Counted from the stretch's first letter, positions 41,670-50,521 are shown. The stretch is DNA of 55,284 nucleotides from Paracoccaceae bacterium (GCA_902534325.1 CACAPQ010000015.1:1-55284), one strand, 5' to 3'. The notes: a model not told the origin generated them from the sequence alone. Program-made: numbers and translations.

Positions 41670-42431
41670 ATGAATGTAATTGCTGGATTACTTCAAATAG
41701 TCGGCTTTATAATGCTTTTTACCCCATTATTTATAATAGGAATAATCTGCATTGTAATTGGTGGCTTCATATTCTTTACAACAGATAAAGTCGATGATGC
41801 CATATCCAAAAGAGATACAAAAAAACACAAAGAGCACGCCAGTAAAACAAATAAAGAATTCAAAAAGAATTTCAGTATGGATCCGCTATCAGAAGATACT
41901 GAGACAGCGTTTAATAAACTTTCCTACAGTGATAAACTGAATAAGAGTTTTTCCAATCACACTTTAGAAGATAAGTTTCGAGATACTACTTATAGAGAGC
42001 GCGTAGAGATAGCTTTAGATAGGTTTGAAAAATCTTATATCGCTAAGGGCGAAGAGTCTCTCAGAGATAAGTTGGAGATGGACGAAAACCTACTTGGATC
42101 AACTGAAAAATACAGACAAACATGTCAGTATCTTAATAGAAAACCAATTCCTGAATTAGTTGAAGATTTTGTTGAAAGAGAACGATATGAAAAATGGAAA
42201 GAAAACCGCGAGCAAGAGCAACTTGATGAACGAGTGTTGTTTATAAAAAACGGTATTCAAAAATTAACATCTGAAAACAAATCACGTAAATACATTCAGG
42301 GCGCTGTTCAGTCCGATTATAGACAAAAATTTGAAGAGGAAGTTGAACTTCGGAGCATAAATGGAAGCTGGACAGCTAAAAAAATACTTTACAGCAGGGA
42401 ACCAATAGAACTTGGCGTTTTTACCGAGTGA
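41670..42431 (+). CDS. Membrane-anchored charged protein, 253 residues
   Basis: N-terminal two close helices (VIAGLLQIVGFIMLFTPLFIIGIICIVIGGFIFF), then a long, highly charged coil rich in K/E/R without recognised domain (e.g. REQEQLDERVLFIKNGIQKL). Function unknown; likely membrane-anchored cytoplasmic. Confidence 0.6.
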   Translation: MNVIAGLLQIVGFIMLFTPLFIIGIICIVIGGFIFFTTDKVDDAISKRDTKKHKEHASKTNKEFKKNFSMDPLSEDTETAFNKLSYSDKLNKSFSNHTLEDKFRDTTYRERVEIALDRFEKSYIAKGEESLRDKLEMDENLLGSTEKYRQTCQYLNRKPIPELVEDFVERERYEKWKENREQEQLDERVLFIKNGIQKLTSENKSRKYIQGAVQSDYRQKFEEEVELRSINGSWTAKKILYSREPIELGVFTE

Positions 42432-42647
42432 CTTTTTAGGTACCCTAGACTCTCCAATCCAAAATCCATTGGATTTACAAAACGACCGCACTCCCCTTTT
42501 ATAAAGATAAATAATTTTATGCCTTTACTCTGTGATCAGCTCAAACGGTTATACTATTTCCACTTAGCTGCACCGCTTACAGAGAGAGCGAAAAAATTCC
42601 ATTAAAAGATACCCTATAACAGGTGAAAAATTTGATAGTAGCATGTG

Positions 42648-43137
42648 TTAGCGGCTACCGCAGAACGCTCTCATCATAACCACTTTTGGTGTCCCGCCAT
42701 TACGAGTTTGGGTCCATACAACCTCGGAAATACTTGGATATTTGCTGCTGCCCGAATTTTTTTGCCCATCCAAACGGAATAAGTATGTTTCAGTGAAGCT
42801 CTCAACAGAGGCATCTACAAAGAATAAGTAAGTGCTATTAGAAGGATTATAGCTTAACAGGTAGGTTGGATGTGTAATAAATTTACCACCTGAACCATCA
42901 TCGTAACCTATTCGATACTCCTTTTTGCCAGCATTGGTCTCAAATTTAAGGAACAACGTCATATTTGAAAACCCATCGTCAACGAAGGGCTTAAATTCTT
43001 TATTGGGACTTTTGGCCAAGTAGTGAGCCACCCCCCTTTGATACACCGCAAATAGCTAAAAAATCAGCTGATGCCGTTAAAGGAAATATCGTAAAGATAG
43101 ATAAAAAAAACGCCGTTATCTTCAGTCTTTCAAACAT
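42648..43137 (-). pseudogene. Secreted-protein gene broken by a frameshift at a G6 run
   Basis: A signal-peptide frame (MFERLKITAFFLSIFTIFPLTASADFLAICGVSKGG) ends early, while a second frame starts MYQRGVAHYLAKSPNKEF. Removing one G from the G6 run near 43033-43038 joins them as CGVSKGVAHYLAKSP. The repaired product would have the signal peptide and ~160 residues, ending RAFCGSR with matching Cys. Either a recent mutation, a sequencing error, or phase variation. Confidence 0.65.
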
Positions 43138-43225
43138 GAAATTTATACTCCCACAAATAATCTCGTTTAACTGTATTATCAGTTTCCAGATTCTCAAAAT
43201 TTAAATTCTATGCTAATTTTATATT

Positions 43226-43555
43226 ATGAAGAACTTCCAGCATGTCTCTGAACTTGGGAAAGCCACGCGCTTCGGGCCTAATTGGCCGGGTAAGCGATGC
43301 TTGGCCAAAACACGTAAAGGAACCCCATGCCAACGCCCGGCTTTCAAACACAATGGCAGGTGCAGTCTGCATGGTGGGCTGTCAACAGGCGCTAAAACGG
43401 CTGATGGTTTGACGAGAATTTCAGACGCAAACCTTAAACACGGAAAGTATACTAAAGATAAGCTCGAAGCCCAGCGCTATGCTGCTAAGATTGGAAGAAG
43501 AGTTTTGGCCAAGTTAAAGCAGCTAGAGATCCTGCTGGCCACATCTTCCAGATAG
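43226..43555 (+). CDS. HGGXSTG-domain protein, 109 residues
   Basis: CLAKTRKGTPCQRPAF, then CSLHGGLSTGAKTADGL match the HGGXSTG family of small phage/island proteins (with Cys residues likely binding zinc). Charged C-terminus. Function unknown. Confidence 0.75.
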   Translation: MKNFQHVSELGKATRFGPNWPGKRCLAKTRKGTPCQRPAFKHNGRCSLHGGLSTGAKTADGLTRISDANLKHGKYTKDKLEAQRYAAKIGRRVLAKLKQLEILLATSSR

Positions 43556-43612
43556 CAGAATCATTGATTTAAACAATTTGGAAGATAGCAAAAAAAATTA
43601 ATAAACGAGAAA

Positions 43613-43694
43613 TTGTCTATCTTTTTGTCTATTTTTCTTCACATATATTGTAAATAATATCTATTTTTATTATTTTTGTCTATTGTTTGCTATT
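43613..43694. promoter_or_regulatory. TTGTCTAT direct repeats upstream of the XRE gene (candidate operators)
   Basis: TTGTCTAT occurs at 43613, 43625 and 43676, with a near copy (TTTGCTAT) at 43687, all in the 180-base gap before the XRE regulator start. The repeats fall in AT-rich promoter-like DNA. Likely bound by the regulator. Confidence 0.55.
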
Positions 43695-43740
43695 TTTTTA
43701 TCTACTACCTTTGTAGGTATCGAAGGATAAGGTCACAAAC

Positions 43741-44760
43741 ATGAAGTTTACAACTACTGATATAAAAAAGCGAATGCAGGCTGAAAATATTTCTCAAAGA
43801 GATCTAGCCAGAAAACTTGGTGTTACTGACCGAACAGTTAGTAGATGGATTAGCAGTAACCAAAAGATACCTTCAAAATATTTCGAAAAGATAAAAGATA
43901 TTTTGTCTTTGGGGATGGAAGAAGACTTTGAGGAAAGTGACTACGGTTTTTTAAATCCACCAAAATCGGGAAAAAAATTATTAAGCTATCTAAGTTTTAA
44001 AACGCTGAACGAATATGAATACGTTGCCAATGAATTTGGAATTAGCTCAAATGAATTAGTTAGAATTGCACCAAGCTTACTAATCGCAATGAGCAAGTTA
44101 GCCTTAGAAGACACAGAAAAAAAAGTAGAGCAATTAGAAAAATTAAGCGCACAACTCCCGCCAAGGTGGGGGCCTCAAGATGATTTGGCGAAAAAAATTT
44201 TTCGGCTGCAAAAAGAGGCCGTGGAAAGTCAAGATGCATTTAAAATATACGGTAGCTTTGACATATTTTTGGGCAATGTATTGAAAAGAGTAAATCCTAC
44301 TGCTGTGTATGGACCCATGCAGTCTTTTCATGAACCATATCGAAAACTGACTGATATCTTCGATGAAAAAACAAATAGTTCAATCCATTACGCAATATCT
44401 CTTGGTATTATTGATTTATCAGAAATAAATTGGAACCTGTGGACTCATGAAAACCGTAAAGAGCTTCTCAGCAAAATAATCTTTGCAATCGAAAAAAGAT
44501 CTGAATTTTTCAAAAAATATGTACCTAAGCACGAAGACTATATTGAAACAGTCTTAAATATAAAAGCAATGCTTTTTGCGTTTTTAAAAATCATATCAGA
44601 AGTATCTGACCTAACGAGTGAAGACAGAAAAAAATCAACTAAGTTACTAGAGAAAATGGAGTTAGAGAACGACGAAAAGCTTTTTGTCGAACAAACACTT
44701 TTCTGGAGCACTCAACTCACCAGAAACAGATTTCAACTGGGTACAGACAATTTTGAATGA
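43741..44760 (+). CDS. XRE-family regulator with long helical C-terminal domain, 339 residues
   Basis: Residues ~8-55 form an HTH_3: MQAENISQRDLARKLGVTDRTVSRWISSNQ. The remaining 280 residues are predicted helical with no recognised motif (no ImmA/peptidase). Its stop overlaps a downstream start. Presumably the main regulator of the element's cargo. Confidence 0.7.
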   Translation: MKFTTTDIKKRMQAENISQRDLARKLGVTDRTVSRWISSNQKIPSKYFEKIKDILSLGMEEDFEESDYGFLNPPKSGKKLLSYLSFKTLNEYEYVANEFGISSNELVRIAPSLLIAMSKLALEDTEKKVEQLEKLSAQLPPRWGPQDDLAKKIFRLQKEAVESQDAFKIYGSFDIFLGNVLKRVNPTAVYGPMQSFHEPYRKLTDIFDEKTNSSIHYAISLGIIDLSEINWNLWTHENRKELLSKIIFAIEKRSEFFKKYVPKHEDYIETVLNIKAMLFAFLKIISEVSDLTSEDRKKSTKLLEKMELENDEKLFVEQTLFWSTQLTRNRFQLGTDNFE

Positions 44761-44786
44761 GCCCAAAAATCATTAAAAAGGAGATT

Positions 44787-45038
44787 ATGATGATAACGGA
44801 AATGACACCAAGGGCCTCTTTAACAGAGGAGGCAAAAATTGAGATAGACATAGTAACTGAGTCAGGAAGCGCTTTTGGTTTATGCGATAATGGTGACCAA
44901 GTCTTTTTAAATTCGAGGATTGTAGATCGCATGGAGCTACAAGAGGGTGATATTTGCCGAGCCTTATTGCTTGAAAACTTTGAAGACAAAAGAGCTATAA
45001 CACCATGGCGAGCGGTAAGAGTTTCGCTAACAAATTGA
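44787..45038 (+). CDS. Small OB/cold-shock-like protein, ~83 residues
   Basis: Start ATGATG preceded by AAAAAGGAG; the ATG at 44757 is an alternative that overlaps the XRE stop. SGSAFGLCDNGDQVFLNSRIVDRMELQEGD...TPWRAVRV has the strand pattern of a cold-shock-like OB fold. RNA/DNA binding suspected. Confidence 0.55.
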   Translation: MMITEMTPRASLTEEAKIEIDIVTESGSAFGLCDNGDQVFLNSRIVDRMELQEGDICRALLLENFEDKRAITPWRAVRVSLTN

Positions 45039-45109
45039 GCCCTGATTAACAGAGCCAAAATTTAATTAATCAATAAAATTTTATAACGATGTGAAAGGTG
45101 GCAATTGCT

Positions 45110-45319
45110 ATGACCGACCGAATAAATACTGCAGAAATTATAGAAGATATCGTCCACGGCTATAAGAAAGGCCAAACAAACATAGATGAAGCTTCATTAG
45201 CTATCTCTCAGTGTACGAATTTACAGGAGGAGATAGTCAAGTGTTTCTTAAAAGTTATGAAACGATCAAATATTATCGAACACTCGTTTGCTGGAGAGAA
45301 AAATGATACCTCCATTTAA
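45110..45319 (+). CDS. Hypothetical protein, 69 residues
   Basis: ATG at 45110 with AAAGGTGG upstream. MTDRINTAEIIEDIVHGYKKGQTNIDEASLAI and further sequence is helical, with two Cys (SQCTNLQEE, VKCFLK). No recognised family. Its 3' end overlaps the next start by 17 bases. Confidence 0.5.
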   Translation: MTDRINTAEIIEDIVHGYKKGQTNIDEASLAISQCTNLQEEIVKCFLKVMKRSNIIEHSFAGEKNDTSI

Positions 45320-45527
45320 ATCGATATCTCTAAAAGAAATGCATCCACTACAAATTGAGGCACTCACAGAAGTCCTCCACCTAACATTAGATTTGGCCTC
45401 GAACTCACGTGATGAAGAGGCCCTAATTTTAGCGGAGGCCGCTTGTGATGAACTAATGCGTTTATTTGGAGGCCTTGGCGTTCAAGTCATATTCGCAGAG
45501 GGAGAGGAAGCTTCAGATGAAGTATAG
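45303..45527 (+). CDS. Hypothetical helical protein, 74 residues
   Basis: ATG at 45303 with GGAGAG upstream, overlapping the preceding stop region. Acidic, helical (IEALTEVLHLTLDLASNSRDEEALILAEAACDELM). Overlaps the GIY-YIG gene by 11 bases. Function unknown. Confidence 0.5.
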   Translation: MIPPFKSISLKEMHPLQIEALTEVLHLTLDLASNSRDEEALILAEAACDELMRLFGGLGVQVIFAEGEEASDEV

Positions 45528-46398
45528 TAGTCACACAAAATTCGCTGAAACATCTGGTCATGATGGTAAGATTTATATCTTAAAGAGAAATCATGGTGAT
45601 GTGGTCAAAATTGGAGAAACCAGCAAAACTGCAACAGGTAGGCTCAAGGATTATTCAAAAAAGCATGGACTTGTAGGTTTCCGAGTTCACAAGGTGTATA
45701 AAGTCCCCATGGAGGCTCGTAAAGAAATAGAGCGGCTAGCTTTCAAGAGATTAAAAAAATACCAAATTCAGGATTTAGCCGGTGCCAAAGAGGTGTTCGA
45801 CTGTGGAGTTTTTAGAGCTGAACAGGCAATAGAAAGTGCAATTAAAGAGAGTAAAATTGCTATTTATGCCAAGAAAAAAGCAGATGCTCAGGCTAAATAC
45901 CAGGCCGCACTAGAAGAACGAAAACAGGCCGCTAAAGAAGAGTTCCAAAACTCCAATTGGTTAAAAACAAAAACTCGGCATTTTGAAAACTTTGTGAATA
46001 ACACGGTATTTGAAAAAAAAGGTGAGCGGAAAACTAATGAGGTTATTGATGATTGCTTCCTTGCTATTTGCTGTTGGGCATGTAGTGCTACTTTGCTCTG
46101 GGCATTTGCGAGCACTCAACATTATTTAGTAATTATATTTGCTATATTAGTTGGGTTCGCAGGTTTCAATTGCTTAAAAGAGACATTTCAGAAACCCTCT
46201 CCCATTCCTGACCAAGAAGCACTGGATAAGAAGAAGCAAATAGAGGATGAAATTGCCACTGCTGAAAATAGCGCCGTGCAAGAAGCAGAAGCAGAGTTTC
46301 GAAAAAAGTATAAGTTGGAAGATTTTTTTTACCCAGAACCACCTTATCGAAGTAGGGTAAATCACAACGTCATTGTACCTACTCAGCATGCCGGCTAG
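45517..46398 (+). CDS. GIY-YIG (T5orf172/MUG113-like) nuclease-domain protein with membrane segment, 293 residues
   Basis: ATG at 45517 overlaps the stop of the previous gene. Residues ~15-105 follow the T5orf172-type GIY-YIG core: GKIYILKRNHGDVVKIGETSKTATGRLKDY, then RKEIERLAFKRLKKYQ. A charged coiled coil, two membrane helices (~residues 185-225) and a charged tail follow. A nuclease fused to membrane anchors suggests action at the envelope, perhaps against incoming DNA. That role is inferred. Confidence 0.65.
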   Translation: MKYSSHTKFAETSGHDGKIYILKRNHGDVVKIGETSKTATGRLKDYSKKHGLVGFRVHKVYKVPMEARKEIERLAFKRLKKYQIQDLAGAKEVFDCGVFRAEQAIESAIKESKIAIYAKKKADAQAKYQAALEERKQAAKEEFQNSNWLKTKTRHFENFVNNTVFEKKGERKTNEVIDDCFLAICCWACSATLLWAFASTQHYLVIIFAILVGFAGFNCLKETFQKPSPIPDQEALDKKKQIEDEIATAENSAVQEAEAEFRKKYKLEDFFYPEPPYRSRVNHNVIVPTQHAG

Positions 46399-46421
46399 TT
46401 CAAATTAAAGGGAAAAAATTG

Positions 46422-46586
46422 ATGGATACATTTGAGCAGTCAGTAAGAAAACGAACCCTTATCGCACTTGGTATAATCATCGGTTTAACGCTTGTCTTGG
46501 GTTTTTTCTGGGTAAATCAAAACAACTGTGATTTGGTAGGCAATGTGGAAAGACATGATTGCGATTTAAGTAAACTGAAAGATTAA
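46422..46586 (+). CDS. Single-TM microprotein, 54 residues
   Basis: MDTFEQSVRKRTLIALGIIIGLTLVLGFFW is one helix; the tail holds two Cys (NNCDLVGN, HDCDLSK). AAAGGGAAA precedes the ATG. It links the GIY-YIG and 410-residue genes with small gaps. Confidence 0.5.
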   Translation: MDTFEQSVRKRTLIALGIIIGLTLVLGFFWVNQNNCDLVGNVERHDCDLSKLKD

Positions 46587-46590
46587 CTCA

Positions 46591-47823
46591 ATGGCTGCCT
46601 ATAATCTTGATAGTGTAAATAAATATAAAAAGCTTATTAAAGCTGAAGATGATTACTGGGAAGAAGAACTTTCTACAGAATTTTGTATTGCTCGAAGAAC
46701 TAGAGATATACTGATAGGCAGACAAATTGTTAATGGTTTTGAGCAAAGTAAAAGAACTGCTGCAAAAAAATTTGTTTTAGATTTTCAACAAGAAACTGTT
46801 TGGCAAGAATACTTCAGAACTTATGTTAAAACTGAGGCTACGATTGGAGATTTTTACGCGATTTTCATAAGCCCCACCGAGCAATTCGCAGAAGAATACT
46901 CAAAACACGATGAAGTTTTTTTTCCCAAAGTTTTGGACGCAAAAGAAAGTGAACAAATTTCTGAAGAATTAAAATCAAGTTTTCGTGATTTGCTAAAACT
47001 TTTTAAGAAGCATCGGAACACAGAATTCTGGGAAAATGAAAAAGAATGGGAGTGGTTTTTCTTTCAATACTTAAAATTTTTAGTCCATAATTTTTCTGAA
47101 GAAGCTTGCAGAGATGGCCTTGGGATTTTTATTAGTGTTATTATCAAAATGCACCAAATTGTTGAGAAATCAGGTTGGGAAATTGACTACGGGCTTTACG
47201 ATAACCCAGTTAGTGTTTGGGGAGGGCAGAGCCTTATTTCAAAATTCCAAGCTCGCAGAAAAGCGAAAGACTTGGCAAAGCGACTTACAACTAGATTAGG
47301 CTTATCTAAAAAAAGTACTGGGCTTCGATTTTCAAATAGACTGAGAGACCATGTATTTTCCTATTTTTTAGGTATTTTTATGACTATTTGTTTTACTTTG
47401 GCAGTCTACCTGTTTGCTGATTTAATAATTTCAACAGTATTTTTTATAATTTATGGATATTGGACTTCAGTCTTTCAAAACGCACTTACTTTGTTTTACC
47501 AAAAAATGTATGTTTTTGGTCCTGAGATTTGGAGGATTAATACTAGCCTTCTTGGCCTAAATTATCTGATAAATGAGTTTGTCGCCTTGCAATTCACCGT
47601 TGCTGGAAGATGGCTTATGTTTGGTATTTCACTCTTTGTAACAATAGTATTACTAATTATTGGAGTAATATTTGATATTGAATTAAAGGACAAAAGTTCC
47701 AATCCAAATACTCCCGAAGATGTTTCCCTCGTATGGATGTTAGGTATCCTCTCCTATATACTTATACTTGCTCCAATTGTTTTTGGTGTGCCTTTTGGAA
47801 TTTTTATTTACTTTTTTATTTAG
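46591..47823 (+). CDS. Integral membrane protein, 410 residues, unknown
   Basis: Residues ~1-240 are soluble and aromatic/charged. The C-terminal part has about four helices (FLGIFMTICFTLAVYLFADLI; IISTVFFIIYGYW; RWLMFGISLFVTIVLLIIGVIF; WMLGILSYILILAPIVFG). Not recognised. It starts 4 bases after the microprotein stop, so it is part of the same operon. Confidence 0.6.
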   Translation: MAAYNLDSVNKYKKLIKAEDDYWEEELSTEFCIARRTRDILIGRQIVNGFEQSKRTAAKKFVLDFQQETVWQEYFRTYVKTEATIGDFYAIFISPTEQFAEEYSKHDEVFFPKVLDAKESEQISEELKSSFRDLLKLFKKHRNTEFWENEKEWEWFFFQYLKFLVHNFSEEACRDGLGIFISVIIKMHQIVEKSGWEIDYGLYDNPVSVWGGQSLISKFQARRKAKDLAKRLTTRLGLSKKSTGLRFSNRLRDHVFSYFLGIFMTICFTLAVYLFADLIISTVFFIIYGYWTSVFQNALTLFYQKMYVFGPEIWRINTSLLGLNYLINEFVALQFTVAGRWLMFGISLFVTIVLLIIGVIFDIELKDKSSNPNTPEDVSLVWMLGILSYILILAPIVFGVPFGIFIYFFI

Positions 47824-47830
47824 TTAAAAT

Positions 47831-48514
47831 TTAAAAAGGCACATCACATTGCTCTCGATATCTATCTAAATAGTTTCCTAATCCGTATTTTTTCTTCACG
47901 TGATCATGCAGGTAAGGATCAAAGTAGGATTTGAGCCCCTCTCTCCACACAGGATCAGATTTAACTAGCTTTACGTATTCATCTAAGTGAAGAGATCTAT
48001 GCGATATTATTTTTGCAACCCAAAGGGCCTGATTATATCCACTCCTAAAACGTATTTTTTCAGTAAGCTCAGGTTTTTTGATTTTATCTAAATTATCCGT
48101 GAGTGATGGGGACATACCTTGAACTGAAAACTCTTTTTCAAGTTGGTATTCAGTTCTGAACTCCAGATCAAAAATGTGAATGTTGTTACCTGCCCTGTAA
48201 TCATCTTCAATAACAGACCTTAAATAAGATGAGACTTGAAGGTCTAATATTGGGCGGTCTGATTTTGCACAGTAAGTGAACATTGCAGCATCTTTTAGGT
48301 TTTTTGCTCGTAATGAAGGATGTGGACCTCTATTCAGAACTATAGGATTCTGTACCTTTGTTTCTTGGTTAAAGGTTTCAAATACTAATTCTGGTTTTTC
48401 TGGGACTATTTTTTTTTCGGAATATTTTAGAAAATCTCCAAAGAGCCAACGGTCAACCTTACCCCACATGGAAAAGGTGCTAACCCTTAACTTACAATGA
48501 TCCATTTCGCCCAT
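47831..48514 (-). CDS. Hypothetical protein, 227 residues
   Basis: Last gene of the element before the tRNA, convergent with the 410-residue gene. No membrane helix. Sequence includes MFTYCAKSDRPILDLQVSSYLRSVIEDDYRAGN and DNLDKIKKPELTEKIRFRSG. It does not match a family known to me. Start ATG at 48514 or 48505 (MDHCKL). Confidence 0.5.
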   Translation of the reverse strand: MGEMDHCKLRVSTFSMWGKVDRWLFGDFLKYSEKKIVPEKPELVFETFNQETKVQNPIVLNRGPHPSLRAKNLKDAAMFTYCAKSDRPILDLQVSSYLRSVIEDDYRAGNNIHIFDLEFRTEYQLEKEFSVQGMSPSLTDNLDKIKKPELTEKIRFRSGYNQALWVAKIISHRSLHLDEYVKLVKSDPVWREGLKSYFDPYLHDHVKKKYGLGNYLDRYREQCDVPF

Positions 48515-48645
48515 ATGATCTTGCTCTAAATGCTGATATTTTCGCTATTTCTTTGGCGTGGAGTACATCATTAGCACCATTTAAGATTATCGCAAAATAA
48601 AAAGAGTTCTTTTTTGCATTGCTAGGGCTACACATCGAATATTTT

Positions 48646-48663
48646 GGAACCCATTTGGAACCC
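48646..48663. promoter_or_regulatory. Integrase arm-type candidate, right: GGAACCCATTTGGAACCC
   Basis: 17 of 18 bases match 38708-38725. The pair of heptamers lies 47 bases left of the tRNA att core, inside element 2. Confidence 0.5.
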
Positions 48664-48671
48664 AAAAAACA

Positions 48672-48706
48672 AAAGGCCCAGCGTGATTTTCGCTAAGCCT
48701 TTGATT
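48672..48706. terminator. Stem-loop between element 2 and the tRNA
   Basis: AAAGGC..AGCG pairs with CGCT..GCCTTT around TGATTTT; T-rich flank on + side. Probable terminator downstream of the tRNA (minus strand). Confidence 0.5.
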
Positions 48707-48709
48707 TTA

Positions 48710-48785
48710 TGGTGCCCCCACACGGACTCGAACCGCGGACCTACTGATTACAAATCAGTTGCTCTACCAGCTGAGCTATAGGGGC
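48710..48785 (-). tRNA. tRNA-Thr (UGU), with encoded CCA
   Basis: 76-nt cloverleaf on the minus strand. 7-bp acceptor (one G-T), D-loop with GGT, anticodon loop TTTGTAA giving anticodon TGT, T-loop TTCGAGT, discriminator A and CCA. The 3' half (46 bases) is duplicated at 38530-38575, so insertion restored the tRNA. Confidence 0.95.
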
Positions 48786-48838
48786 ACTGAAATGGTCATT
48801 AAATAAACACTTTCAATCTTGCAATAGACAAAATCAAT

Positions 48839-50521
48839 TTAATGAGAGATTTGCTTGCTCACTCTCGCTAACAAGAAAACAGCACAAAGACCTATCAAAA
48901 CAATTAAAATCGCACCGGGCGCAGCATTTGGTAAATCTTCTAAACTTGCTTGCACATGCACTCGGGTAGCAAGGGTTTCAAAATTGAATGGCCTCAATAG
49001 CATAGTTGCAGGTAATTCTTTTACGCAATCCACAAATACAAGTAATAATGCAGTAGCTGTCGAAGTACTTATTAAGGGTCGATAAATTTCCCATAAAACT
49101 TGAAGCTTATTCCGACCCAGTGATCTCGCAGCACTTGGCAAACTGGGTGAAACTCTACCAAGCGCTCCATCTACGGTTTGCTGTGCAATAGAAAAAAAAC
49201 GAACACAATAAGCCAAAATGATTGCAAAAGCTGTTCCTGTAAAAATCAATCCTGGATCATATCCCGTCAAGTCAAACACTCGATCTGCCAACCAATTATC
49301 CAGAAACGCTAGGGGTATTAGAATACCTATCCCAAGAACTGCTCCTGGTGCTGCATATCCTATGGTGGTTAAAGGTAAAATCAAAACTGGTAATCTTTTA
49401 CCCGATAGCTGGATACCATAAATCATCAATAATGCCAGCGTGACTGTGACAAAAGCAGCCAGCCCGGACACTATTAAAGTATTTTTTATAGCAGAAAGTA
49501 GACTAGCATTGATCCAAAGATCTAAATTTCCATACCCTAAATTTAGGAGAACGAGGAAGGGTAAGATAAACCCAAAGAAAATTGGAAGAAAACAAACACA
49601 AAAAGCAATCAAACTATTAATACGATTTAGACTAGTCTTTTCTATATTTTTGTGACGATAAGACAGATTATAAAAACGTAATTTTCGTTGGTTAAATTTT
49701 TCGAGGGAAACCAAAATAACAATTAGAATTAACACAGTAGAGGCAATTTGAGCAGCGCCTCCTGCATTATTACTTTCCAGCCAAACACTAAATATTCCAG
49801 TTGTTAAAGTTTGTACGGCAAAGAAATCGACAGCTCCAAAATCGCTGGCTGTCTCCATCATTACTAGAGCTACACCTGCAAAAACAGCCGGACGCGCTAA
49901 TGGCAGCCCTAACTTAAAAAAACGTCCCACAACTGAAATGCCTAACGACTTTGCAACCTCTTCACCGGAATCTGATTGTTCTAAAAATGCGGAGCGCGCC
50001 ATCAAATAAACATAAGGATAAAGAGCGAGTGACAAAACAAATATTGCCGAACTTAAACTGCGAACTTCGGGAAACCAGTAATCCTGAGATGTCTGCCAAT
50101 TAAACAAACTACGTAACAAAGATTGGATGGGACCAGCATATTCCAACAGGTCTACTAAAGCATAGGAAGCTACATAGGCAGGCAGGGCAAGAGGCAGAAA
50201 CAGAGCCCATTGCAACCAGTTAGATCCTAAAAATCGGTAGCGCGCAATTAACCAAGCGGTAGAAGTTCCTATTACACCAGAAAATATCCCCACAAAAAAC
50301 ATAAGAAAGAGTGAATTAGAAGCATATCGGGGCAAAGTAGTTGATAACAAATGTGGCCAAATATTTTCTGTTGGAGTTAACGCAATTATGAAAACGGATA
50401 GTATAGGAGAGATTACTAGTGCAGCAATCAAGACCGCATTAATGGACCAAATATCCATATTTTTCAAAAAAAGAATTCTATTTTTTTGTATTTTAGCCTC
50501 TATCAAGATGTACCTGCTCAA
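48839..50521 (-). CDS. FbpB-type iron(III) ABC-transporter permease
   Basis: Two fused permease halves, about 12 helices. The two cytoplasmic EAA-like loops are GEEVAKSLGISVVGRFFKLGLPLARP and PSAARSLGRNKLQVLWEIYRPL, typical for FbpB/AfuB iron permeases. The TTG at 50521 and ATG at 50458 are both possible starts; the latter avoids a TTG. No binding protein or ATPase gene is adjacent. Confidence 0.85.
   Translation of the reverse strand: MSRYILIEAKIQKNRILFLKNMDIWSINAVLIAALVISPILSVFIIALTPTENIWPHLLSTTLPRYASNSLFLMFFVGIFSGVIGTSTAWLIARYRFLGSNWLQWALFLPLALPAYVASYALVDLLEYAGPIQSLLRSLFNWQTSQDYWFPEVRSLSSAIFVLSLALYPYVYLMARSAFLEQSDSGEEVAKSLGISVVGRFFKLGLPLARPAVFAGVALVMMETASDFGAVDFFAVQTLTTGIFSVWLESNNAGGAAQIASTVLILIVILVSLEKFNQRKLRFYNLSYRHKNIEKTSLNRINSLIAFCVCFLPIFFGFILPFLVLLNLGYGNLDLWINASLLSAIKNTLIVSGLAAFVTVTLALLMIYGIQLSGKRLPVLILPLTTIGYAAPGAVLGIGILIPLAFLDNWLADRVFDLTGYDPGLIFTGTAFAIILAYCVRFFSIAQQTVDGALGRVSPSLPSAARSLGRNKLQVLWEIYRPLISTSTATALLLVFVDCVKELPATMLLRPFNFETLATRVHVQASLEDLPNAAPGAILIVLIGLCAVFLLARVSKQISH

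Larger units (their letters stand above)
38530..48755. mobile_element. Integrative element 2 (tRNA-Thr island, ~10 kb)
   Basis: Bounded by 46-bp direct repeats, one inside the functional tRNA-Thr gene. Contents: P4-type integrase, AlpA-like factor, RecA-fold ATPase, a palindrome, membrane protein, frameshifted secreted gene, HGG-STG protein, XRE regulator and a run of seven small/middle genes. It looks like a mobile genomic island with phage-satellite-like replication genes and no virion genes. Confidence 0.8.

Noticed and set aside
41549-41788. A 79-codon frame overlapping the membrane-protein gene start
   Set aside because: Begins in the palindrome and runs over the better-supported frame at 41670; no recognisable features.
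32600-48785. Prophage
   Set aside because: Integrases and a replication-type ATPase are present but no capsid, portal, terminase large subunit, tail or lysis genes are seen.
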